Assembly: GCA_009926905.1 (NCBI GenBank)
Contig: RFNX01000365.1
Coordinates: 1-5,502 of the forward strand
Source: Flavobacteriales bacterium
GTDB taxonomy: Bacteria > Bacteroidota > Bacteroidia > Flavobacteriales_D > Crocinitomicaceae
Length of the DNA stretch: 5,502 bases
Direction: 5' to 3'
Shown here: positions 1 to 5,502 of the stretch, piece by piece
How the letters are laid out: the number at the start of each line of letters is the position of its first letter
How positions within the stretch are numbered: the first letter of the stretch is position 1
Position numbers and translations under genes: made by a program
Notes under the pieces: model-generated
What the model saw: the letters and a program-made list of their open reading frames with translations, nothing else
What the model was told of the DNA's origin: nothing
The model's database searches: none

Positions 1-2925
1 TTATGCGTTGGAGCATTACAAGGTTCAATTGATCTTACAATTAGTGGTGGAACTAGTGGCTACACAATAAATTGGAATAACAGCGCAACAACTGAAGACT
101 TAACACAATTAGCTTCTGGAACATATATTGCAACGATTTCGGATGCAAATAACTGTTCAACATCAAAATCAATAACAATACTTGATCCATCAAATACAAT
201 GGTTTTAAGCGAAACGCACTTAAATGTAAGTTGTTTTGGATTTAGTAATGCATCAATTGATTTAAACGTTACTGGTGGAACTATCGGATATACATACAAT
301 TGGAATAACGCTGTCACAACCCAAGACCTCTCAAACTTAAGCGCCGGAAATTATTATGTTACCGTGACTGATGGAAATCAGTGTCAATCTTTTATATCAA
401 CAATTATCACACAACCAACGACTTCCTTATCAGTACAAGGAATAAAGACAGATGTTAGATGTTATGGTGAGACAAATGGAGCGATATCAATAATTACATC
501 TGGAGGAACAACTCCTTATACTTTTTCTTGGTCGAATGGCGCCACGACTGAAGATTTAAGTAGTTTACCAACTGGATTTTATAGCTTAATTGTAACTGAT
601 TTCAGTAATTGTACGGCAAATTATTCTACGACTATTTTACAACCTTTAGATATTGTAATTGGGCAATCAATAACTGATGTAAGTTGTTTTGGAGGAAACA
701 ATGGTTCAATCGATATGACACCTGCAGGTGGAGTCACACCTTATTCTTACAGTTGGAATACGGGTGCAACCACTCAAGATCTTTCAAGTTTGATAACTGG
801 AAATTATACGCTTACTTTAACAGATGCTAATCAATGTGTGGATTCCTTAACTGTCAATGTCGGTCAGCCAAGTGCTCCAATTAGCATTAGTCAAATAGTC
901 AAAAATGTGAGTTGTCGAGGTGGTTCAGATGGAGAAATTAGAATAGTACCTAGTGGTGGAAACTCTAACTATACGTTTCTTTGGAGCAACGGAGAAACCA
1001 CCGCTGAAATCTATAGTCTTACTTCTGGAACATATTCAGTAACTGTCAAAGATTTGAAAAATTGTACAGCAACTTTTACAATAATAGTTACAGAACCAGC
1101 AGCAATTTTATCTTTAACCAATTCGTTTACGCCTGTTCTATGTCATGGAGATTCATCAGGAACTGCAACCGTGAATGCCTTTGGAGGAACAACTCCTTAC
1201 TCTTACTTATGGAATAATGGAGCCACAACGAGTACTGCTTTAAATCTAAATTCTGGAAGCTATTCCGTCATTGTAACAGACGCAAATCTGTGCACCTCAT
1301 CAATAGCAGTTAACGTAACTGAACCAAGTGCTCTAATCGCTAATGCAGACTCAATCAATGTATTATGTTATGCAGCATCAACAGGAAGTGTTTCTGTTTT
1401 TGCTCAAGGTGGCGTTGGAAACTATACATACTTATGGAACACAGGACAAACCTCCGCAACCATTGGGAATTTACCAGCTGGAAACTACGCTGTAACGGTC
1501 AAGGATGCCAACCAATGTACGTTTACTGCAACAACAATTATTAATCAACCGGACTCAGCTTTAAATATTGTGCTTTCTCAAGTTAACAATCTTTGTTCAG
1601 GAAACACTTTAGGAAGCATTGACGCAACTGCAACCGGAGGAACAGCACCTTATAACTATTCATGGTCACATTTGGAAACAACAGAAGATGTTGATTCTCT
1701 TGGCAATGGAAATTATATTCTCACGGTAACAGATGCTAATCTTTGTAATACAGTTAATAATGCAATAATTACATCACCTACGCCTATAAATGCTACAGCT
1801 CAATTGACCAACATAAGCTGTTTTGGCGGAGATAATGGAAGCATTGATGTTTCTGTTTTGGGTGGAGTTTTGCCATATCAATACATTTGGAATAATTCAG
1901 AAACTACACAAGATATAGATTCACTACAATTTGGCACATTTACTTTGCAAATTATTGACTCAAACAATTGCCAAGTTAACTTTCCGTTTACCTTAACACA
2001 ACCGCAACAGCCATTAATTTTGACAATTTCACAAGCAAATGTAGATTGTTTTGGAAATGCATCTGGATCTATAAATCTAACAGTTGTTGGAGGGACAGCA
2101 CCTTATTTATATAGCTGGAGTAATGCTTCAACTTCTCAAGATATTTTAAACCTACTTAGTGGAGATTATCAAGTAATTGTAACGGATTTCAATAGCTGTA
2201 TAGACAGTATTTCATCAACTATTACACAACCATCAAATCCTTTAACACTTTCAGAAACACACGTTGATATTCTTTGTAACGGAGCAACAACAGGTTCAAT
2301 TGATCTCACAGTAACAGGAGGAACCTCAAATTATGCTTTTAATTGGAATAATGGATTTTCGGTTAGCGAAGATTTATCAAATATTCCATCTGGAATTTAC
2401 GAAGCAATTGTAAAAGATGCGAATAATTGTAAAGATTCGATAATGGTAATCTTATCGCAACCTGCTTCGCCAATTGATATACAATATTTGGTTCAAGATG
2501 TTGCTTGTTATGGAGATTCAACTGCAACGATAACATCAAATATTACAGGTGGGACCTCGCCTTACACTTACATTTGGAATACAGGTGACGAAACATTGTT
2601 CATTGATTCATTACTTGTTGGAACTTATACACTTTCAGTACTTGATATTAATAACTGTGCTTACTCGGAAAGTGTTACTATAGATCAACCTATAAATCCA
2701 CTCAGCTCAACATACGCAGCAATTGAACCTTTATGTTTTGGTTACAGTGATGGTCAATTGATAGCTAATCCAACTGGAGGAACAAGTCCTTATAATTATT
2801 CTTGGTCAAATGGAGACACTAGTCAAAGTATTGATTCTCTTGCAATAGGAGCGTATAACGTAACAATTACGGATGCAAACGGATGTGTGTTTTTACTACC
2901 AACTGTCTTAAATGAACCACCAATT
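1..2925 (+). repeat. Tandem SprB repeat array: 1 partial and 12 complete units of 225-231 bp
   Basis: Protein-level tandem repeats with a 75-77 residue period. Unit starts fall at about 1 (partial), 199, 427, 652, 880, 1105, 1333, 1561, 1786, 2014, 2242, 2473 and 2701; the last unit ends near 2925. The shared pattern is: a cysteine usually followed by an aromatic residue and glycine (CFG/CYG), then G-S-I-D, then GGT.PY.Y.W.NG.TT.D, then L..G.Y.VTVTDAN.C, then a Q-P or E-P linker. Every complete unit keeps exactly two cysteines. The units are well diverged at the DNA level, with synonymous and replacement changes throughout, so this is an old array rather than a recent slippage product. Exact unit borders are a convention, here set after the Q/E-P linker. 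Confidence 0.93.
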
Positions 2926-3711
2926 TTACAAGTATCGTTTGATGTCGATGCTTTGGTTGGTTGTAGTCCAATGACTGTTCAGTTCACAAATACATCTCAA
3001 ACTAGTTATTCTTGTAGTTGGCAATTTGGAGACGGTAATACATATACCGAATGTGATAGTGTTGTTAATATTTACCAAACTGGTGGAATTTACGATGTTA
3101 CATTAACAGCAAGCGACTCAAACGGTTGTACTAATTCTGTGACTTATGATAACCTCATAACCGTAAACCAAAGTCCAATTGCAGGAATTAATGCCGACCC
3201 AACAATTTTGTCTCAAGGAGGAGGAATTTCAAATATTACAAATATTAGCGAAGGTGCAGCTTTCTACATTTGGAATTTGGGTGATTCGCCAACAAATCAA
3301 TACTACTTCGAACCTGGGAATCATCAATATCCAGCAAGTACACAAGATACATTTATGATAACTTTGATTGCCATATCTATCGACGATTGTGTAGATACGG
3401 CATATCAACTTATTATATTTAATAATGATCCTGTTTATTGGGCACCGAACACCTTTATTCCTGATGGTGATGGAACAAATGATGTTTGGAATGTCGTATT
3501 TTCGGACCCTGGAGCAGTTAAGAAATTTAACGTTCAAATTTTTGATAGATGGGGTGAAAAGATTTTTGAAAGCAACGACTTGACAGAAGGCTGGAACGGA
3601 ACTTACAGAGGATTGAAATCTCAAGATGGGACTTATACGTGGATATTAACATTTGAACAATACGACTATAAAGTGTTCCAAAAAATTGGTCACGTAAACT
3701 TGTTAAGGTAG
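1..3711 (+). CDS. SprB-repeat surface protein with PKD domains and T9SS type B sorting domain (5' partial)
   Basis: This is the C-terminal 1,236 residues of a giant secreted protein. The frame is open from base 1 with no stop, so the ATG at 199 is an internal methionine and the true start lies upstream of the window. Domains, numbered from base 1: SprB-type repeats (residues 1-975), a PKD domain (about 976-1057, with W..FGDG near 1007-1012 and a typical GGIYDVTLTASD strand), a degenerate PKD-like domain (about 1058-1144, with WNLGDSP replacing the FGDG motif), and a CHU_C/type B C-terminal domain (1145-1236). SprB of Flavobacterium johnsoniae is a mobile surface adhesin of the gliding machinery, and proteins with these repeats are exported by the T9SS. 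An adhesive or gliding role is inferred here, and an unrelated binding role is equally possible. The N-terminus and signal peptide are not visible. The next gene is a metallophosphoesterase 204 bp downstream, so this looks like the end of its transcription unit. Family and secretion route are secure; the specific function is not. Confidence 0.93.
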   Translation, partial: LCVGALQGSIDLTISGGTSGYTINWNNSATTEDLTQLASGTYIATISDANNCSTSKSITILDPSNTMVLSETHLNVSCFGFSNASIDLNVTGGTIGYTYNWNNAVTTQDLSNLSAGNYYVTVTDGNQCQSFISTIITQPTTSLSVQGIKTDVRCYGETNGAISIITSGGTTPYTFSWSNGATTEDLSSLPTGFYSLIVTDFSNCTANYSTTILQPLDIVIGQSITDVSCFGGNNGSIDMTPAGGVTPYSYSWNTGATTQDLSSLITGNYTLTLTDANQCVDSLTVNVGQPSAPISISQIVKNVSCRGGSDGEIRIVPSGGNSNYTFLWSNGETTAEIYSLTSGTYSVTVKDLKNCTATFTIIVTEPAAILSLTNSFTPVLCHGDSSGTATVNAFGGTTPYSYLWNNGATTSTALNLNSGSYSVIVTDANLCTSSIAVNVTEPSALIANADSINVLCYAASTGSVSVFAQGGVGNYTYLWNTGQTSATIGNLPAGNYAVTVKDANQCTFTATTIINQPDSALNIVLSQVNNLCSGNTLGSIDATATGGTAPYNYSWSHLETTEDVDSLGNGNYILTVTDANLCNTVNNAIITSPTPINATAQLTNISCFGGDNGSIDVSVLGGVLPYQYIWNNSETTQDIDSLQFGTFTLQIIDSNNCQVNFPFTLTQPQQPLILTISQANVDCFGNASGSINLTVVGGTAPYLYSWSNASTSQDILNLLSGDYQVIVTDFNSCIDSISSTITQPSNPLTLSETHVDILCNGATTGSIDLTVTGGTSNYAFNWNNGFSVSEDLSNIPSGIYEAIVKDANNCKDSIMVILSQPASPIDIQYLVQDVACYGDSTATITSNITGGTSPYTYIWNTGDETLFIDSLLVGTYTLSVLDINNCAYSESVTIDQPINPLSSTYAAIEPLCFGYSDGQLIANPTGGTSPYNYSWSNGDTSQSIDSLAIGAYNVTITDANGCVFLLPTVLNEPPILQVSFDVDALVGCSPMTVQFTNTSQTSYSCSWQFGDGNTYTECDSVVNIYQTGGIYDVTLTASDSNGCTNSVTYDNLITVNQSPIAGINADPTILSQGGGISNITNISEGAAFYIWNLGDSPTNQYYFEPGNHQYPASTQDTFMITLIAISIDDCVDTAYQLIIFNNDPVYWAPNTFIPDGDGTNDVWNVVFSDPGAVKKFNVQIFDRWGEKIFESNDLTEGWNGTYRGLKSQDGTYTWILTFEQYDYKVFQKIGHVNLLR
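3433..3708 (+). other. T9SS type B C-terminal sorting domain (CHU_C / gliding motility-associated C-terminal domain)
   Basis: The last 92 residues of the adhesin match the type B secretion signal. It opens with PNTFIPDGDGTNDVW (residues 1149-1163 of the partial protein), where the family consensus is close to PNaFtPNgDGiNDvF. It continues with FNVQIFDRWGEKIFES (from 1176), GWNGTYRG (from 1197), DGTYTW and a final GHVNLLR. In this family the domain directs passage through the outer-membrane T9SS translocon. Type B signals often need a PorP/SprF-like partner, as SprB needs SprF. The domain is full length and ends at the stop codon, so the 3' end of the gene is intact. Confidence 0.93.
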
Positions 3712-3915
3712 ATTTCTGTCATAGTAATACAATTGTTTTTTAAGATTTTACAAGATTTCAATTGTTAAAATTGAATCCTCTATTGATTTTAATATCATTC
3801 AGTTTAAATTATACTTTTTCAGTAGGCTTATCTAAACGAACTTTTAACGAACATTAGTAATATATGTAGGTTTTGTTCTGTGAGTCGCCTAATTTTGCAA
3901 AACTAAAATCTAAGC
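3712..3915. other. AT-rich intergenic region between the adhesin and phosphoesterase genes
   Basis: A 204-bp gap with no convincing open frame or RNA gene. It holds a weak AT-rich hairpin (7-bp arms at 3757-3763 and 3769-3775, 5-base loop) with no clear T-tract after it, which could mark the end of the adhesin transcript but is poor as an intrinsic terminator. A heptamer direct repeat, AACGAAC, occurs at 3835-3841 and 3846-3852. A candidate -7 promoter box lies at 3890-3897. The length and content suggest that the phosphoesterase gene is transcribed from its own promoter. Confidence 0.6.
3890..3897 (+). promoter_or_regulatory. Candidate Bacteroidota -7 promoter element (TAATTTTG)
   Basis: TAATTTTG fits the TAnnTTTG -7 consensus used by the primary sigma factor of Bacteroidota. 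It lies 18 bases before the phosphoesterase ATG and would give a leader of roughly 10-12 nt. The only nearby upstream TTG (3873-3875) is 14 bases away, closer than the roughly 17-23 bases usual for the -33 element, so the promoter is only half supported. Such a box can also arise by chance in AT-rich DNA. Confidence 0.4.
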
Positions 3916-5052
3916 ATGTTTTTTATTATTGTTTTCGTATTAATTATTGGCAGCCAAGCCCTGTTTTCACATTCATTTTTTTCTAGCGGAATTTTGGCTA
4001 TAGAGATATTAGGTGCATTTCAATTACTGTTTTTTGCCGCTTCTGTATTTATAATGATGCGTTATTTTAGAAAACGTAACACAAAAGATTATCGTTTTGC
4101 TTTTTATGCCATGGGTGCCATGATTGCAAGTGGCGTACCTGCGCTAGCATATTTATTACCTGGAATTGGTTTTGTGATTACAAAAAATGAATGGTTAAAT
4201 ACATTGGGATGGACACTTTCTGCTTGGTTATTTCTTTCGATACTTTTTGGAATTTTCTATGGAAGATGGAATTGGAAAGTACATAAAGTTAATTTAGCTT
4301 TTGCTCATTTACCAGAGGATCAACATGGTGTGAAAATCGTACAAATTAGTGACGTGCATGTTGGGAGCTTCTTTAATAATTATGAAAAAGTAGAAAAAGC
4401 AATTGAGAAAATTAACAATTTGAATCCTGATTACGTTGTATTTACTGGCGATTTAGTGAACAATGCAGCTAATGAAATGCACGGATGGGAACCTATTTTT
4501 TCAAAAATTAAAGCTAAAAAAGGGAAATTCAGTATTCTTGGAAATCACGATTATGGCGACTATGTGAAATGGGAAACTGAAATTCAAAAACAGCAGAATT
4601 TAAACGAACTTATCACGATTCACAAAAAAATTGGATTCACTCCTTTATTAAATGAAGCGGTAAAATTGGGCGAAGGAATTTGGATCTTAGGAGTCGAAAA
4701 TTGGGGTAAAGCGCCTTTTCGTCAAAGTGGAGAATTACACAAAACACTTGAAAACGTTCCTTCAGATGCTTTTAAATTATTGCTTTCACACGATCCAAGT
4801 CATTTTGATTTGCAAGTACTTGACACAGATGTTGATTTAACACTTTCGGGTCACACACACGGCATGCAGTTTGGAATTGAACGTTTTGGAATTAAATTAA
4901 GTCCTGTTTCATTGAGATACAAAAAATGGGCTGGATTGTACCAAGTTGGCGAGCAATATTTGTACGTAAACAGAGGTTTTGGCTATCTAGGATTTCCAGG
5001 AAGAGTTGGGATTTATCCTGAAATTACTGAGATCACATTGAGAAAGAAGTAG
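3916..5052 (+). CDS. Membrane-anchored metallophosphoesterase (YkuE/YaeI-like)
   Basis: A 378-residue calcineurin-like phosphoesterase. The N-terminal third has four hydrophobic segments, at about residues 2-18, 27-50, 62-88 and 94-115. The catalytic domain runs from about 139 to the end and carries all the expected metal-binding motifs: ISDVHVG (D146, H148), TGDLVNN (D179), LGNHDYG (N210, H211), SHDP (H292) and SGHTHG (H313, H315). The ending, with NRGFGYLGFPGR followed by PEITEITL, is typical of the YkuE/YaeI branch. Characterised relatives hydrolyse phosphodiesters, and the chlamydial relative LpxG cleaves UDP-2,3-diacylglucosamine in lipid A synthesis. The substrate here cannot be read from the sequence. 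Basic residues after helices 2 and 4 suggest that the catalytic domain faces the cytoplasm. The ATG at 3916 is the first in this frame after an in-frame stop at 3904-3906. There is no clear Shine-Dalgarno sequence, only an A-rich leader, as is common in this phylum. Confidence 0.92.
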   Translation: MFFIIVFVLIIGSQALFSHSFFSSGILAIEILGAFQLLFFAASVFIMMRYFRKRNTKDYRFAFYAMGAMIASGVPALAYLLPGIGFVITKNEWLNTLGWTLSAWLFLSILFGIFYGRWNWKVHKVNLAFAHLPEDQHGVKIVQISDVHVGSFFNNYEKVEKAIEKINNLNPDYVVFTGDLVNNAANEMHGWEPIFSKIKAKKGKFSILGNHDYGDYVKWETEIQKQQNLNELITIHKKIGFTPLLNEAVKLGEGIWILGVENWGKAPFRQSGELHKTLENVPSDAFKLLLSHDPSHFDLQVLDTDVDLTLSGHTHGMQFGIERFGIKLSPVSLRYKKWAGLYQVGEQYLYVNRGFGYLGFPGRVGIYPEITEITLRKK

Positions 5053-5099
5053 TTTTAAATTCACTTTTCAATCTTTAATTCCAATAATATATTCGTAAA
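5053..5099. other. Short convergent intergenic gap
   Basis: These 47 bp separate the ends of two convergent genes. The sequence is very AT-rich. I could find no stable stem-loop with a T-tract on either strand, so how the two transcripts end is not evident. Confidence 0.5.
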
Positions 5100-5471
5100 T
5101 TACTTTGTAGCATCAATGTAACGTTCTAAATTGTGGTTTTTCACCAATTCGTCACCACCAATAATCAGTAAATGTTTGCATTTTGATTGCTCTGCCCAAA
5201 GATCTAAGTTTGACATTCCAACCATCAAGGTTCCATTAATATCAATCTTGTGAACTGCTTTTTGTTGTTTATCGAATAATGATTTAATGTCTGAAATTTC
5301 CTTACTCAATGACTGATTCTCATTAAAAATCAACATACTATCAATTGAATCAAATGATTCGTGAAATTTATCAGCAATCGTTACAACTTCCTTTGCTCTC
5401 GCTGCTGCCCAATCCACTATTTTTTCAGAAAACTTACTACCCGATTTTAAATAAATTTTGTCAACCTTCAT
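5100..5471 (-). CDS. Small soluble protein of unknown function (123 aa)
   Basis: I do not recognise this protein. It has 123 residues, no signal peptide and no membrane segment, so it is probably cytoplasmic. The residue pattern suggests a small alpha/beta fold: a charged helix at about 13-38, a strand at 45-50 (SMLIFN), a helix at 53-70, a short strand near 73-77, a helix at about 86-96 and a strongly hydrophobic strand at 100-104 (HLLIIGGDEL). There is one cysteine (C98). The start is well fixed: an in-frame TAA (5484-5486 on this strand) lies four codons upstream with no other ATG between, the leader is purine-rich (AGAGAGAAGGGAC), and a -7 promoter box sits just beyond. The gene converges on the phosphoesterase, so the two are not co-transcribed. 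The regular composition, fixed start and promoter box argue for a real gene, but no function can be assigned. Confidence 0.78.
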   Translation of the reverse strand: MKVDKIYLKSGSKFSEKIVDWAAARAKEVVTIADKFHESFDSIDSMLIFNENQSLSKEISDIKSLFDKQQKAVHKIDINGTLMVGMSNLDLWAEQSKCKHLLIIGGDELVKNHNLERYIDATK

Positions 5472-5490
5472 GTCCCTTCTCTCTTATCTA

Positions 5491-5498
5491 CAAATATA
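5491..5498 (-). promoter_or_regulatory. Bacteroidota -7 promoter element (TATATTTG) for the 123-aa gene
   Basis: On the minus strand TATATTTG matches the TAnnTTTG consensus exactly. It ends 19 bases before the ATG at 5471, so transcription would start near 5484-5486 with a leader of about 13-16 nt. The matching -33 TTG would lie beyond the right edge of the window and cannot be checked. Confidence 0.55.
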
Positions 5499-5502
5499 TG
5501 AT

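Noticed and set aside
199..201. ATG at 199 as the start of the adhesin gene
   Set aside because: The same frame is open to base 1 and encodes most of another SprB repeat (GSIDLT, GGTSGY, DANNC) upstream of it, so this methionine lies inside the protein.
60..317. Open frame on the minus strand opposite the first repeats
   Set aside because: It lies fully antisense to the well-supported SprB repeat coding frame, has no recognisable domain, and is the kind of shadow frame expected opposite a long low-stop gene.
1..2925. The tandem repeats as a CRISPR array or a DNA-level satellite
   Set aside because: The period is about 228 bp, always a multiple of three, with conservation at the protein level and substantial DNA divergence, which fits coding domain repeats.
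3229..3624. Open frame of 131 codons on the minus strand opposite the PKD-like and sorting domains
   Set aside because: It is antisense to conserved T9SS sorting-domain codons, its cysteine- and isoleucine-rich composition looks unnatural, and it has no family features or promoter box that I could see.
3757..3775. Hairpin TTCAATT-GTTAA-AATTGAA as an intrinsic terminator of the adhesin gene
   Set aside because: The stem has only one G-C pair in seven and is followed by TCCTC rather than a T-tract, so it would be unstable. It is kept only as a remark in the intergenic entry.
5229..5246. DINGTL in the 123-residue protein as a HAD phosphatase motif I (DxDGTL)
   Set aside because: The second aspartate is asparagine, the motif sits in the middle of the protein rather than near the N-terminus, and there is no room for the remaining HAD motifs.

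Overview
The window looks like a piece of a Bacteroidota chromosome, most likely from the Flavobacteriia or a related class. It is AT-rich, and its largest gene encodes a SprB-repeat surface protein with a type B C-terminal domain for the type IX secretion system (T9SS), a system confined to that phylum. Two TAnnTTTG boxes, the -7 element of the Bacteroidota primary sigma factor, lie just upstream of the other two genes. The lineage is inferred from gene content, not from a marker gene.

Layout: (1) Bases 1-3711 (+) are the 3' part of a very large secreted adhesin-like gene whose 5' end lies outside the window. It encodes one partial and twelve complete SprB repeats of 75-77 residues, a PKD domain, a degenerate second PKD-like domain and a T9SS type B sorting domain. 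(2) Bases 3712-3915 are a 204-bp AT-rich gap with one weak hairpin, a short direct repeat and a candidate -7 promoter box. (3) Bases 3916-5052 (+) encode a membrane-anchored metallophosphoesterase of the YkuE/YaeI type, with four predicted N-terminal membrane helices and a complete set of metal-binding motifs. (4) Bases 5053-5099 are a short convergent gap. (5) Bases 5100-5471 (-) encode a small soluble protein of 123 residues that I do not recognise, with a good -7 box directly upstream.

The three genes do not form an evident pathway. The adhesin would be exported across the outer membrane and displayed on, or released from, the surface, where it could act in gliding or attachment. The phosphoesterase probably acts at the inner membrane. 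The small gene is transcribed separately from the opposite strand. No RNA gene, CRISPR array, insertion sequence or integration site was seen, and nothing here clearly amounts to a new multi-gene system. The most notable points are the cysteine-paired repeat array, the lack of a PorP/SprF partner gene directly downstream, and the unknown small gene.
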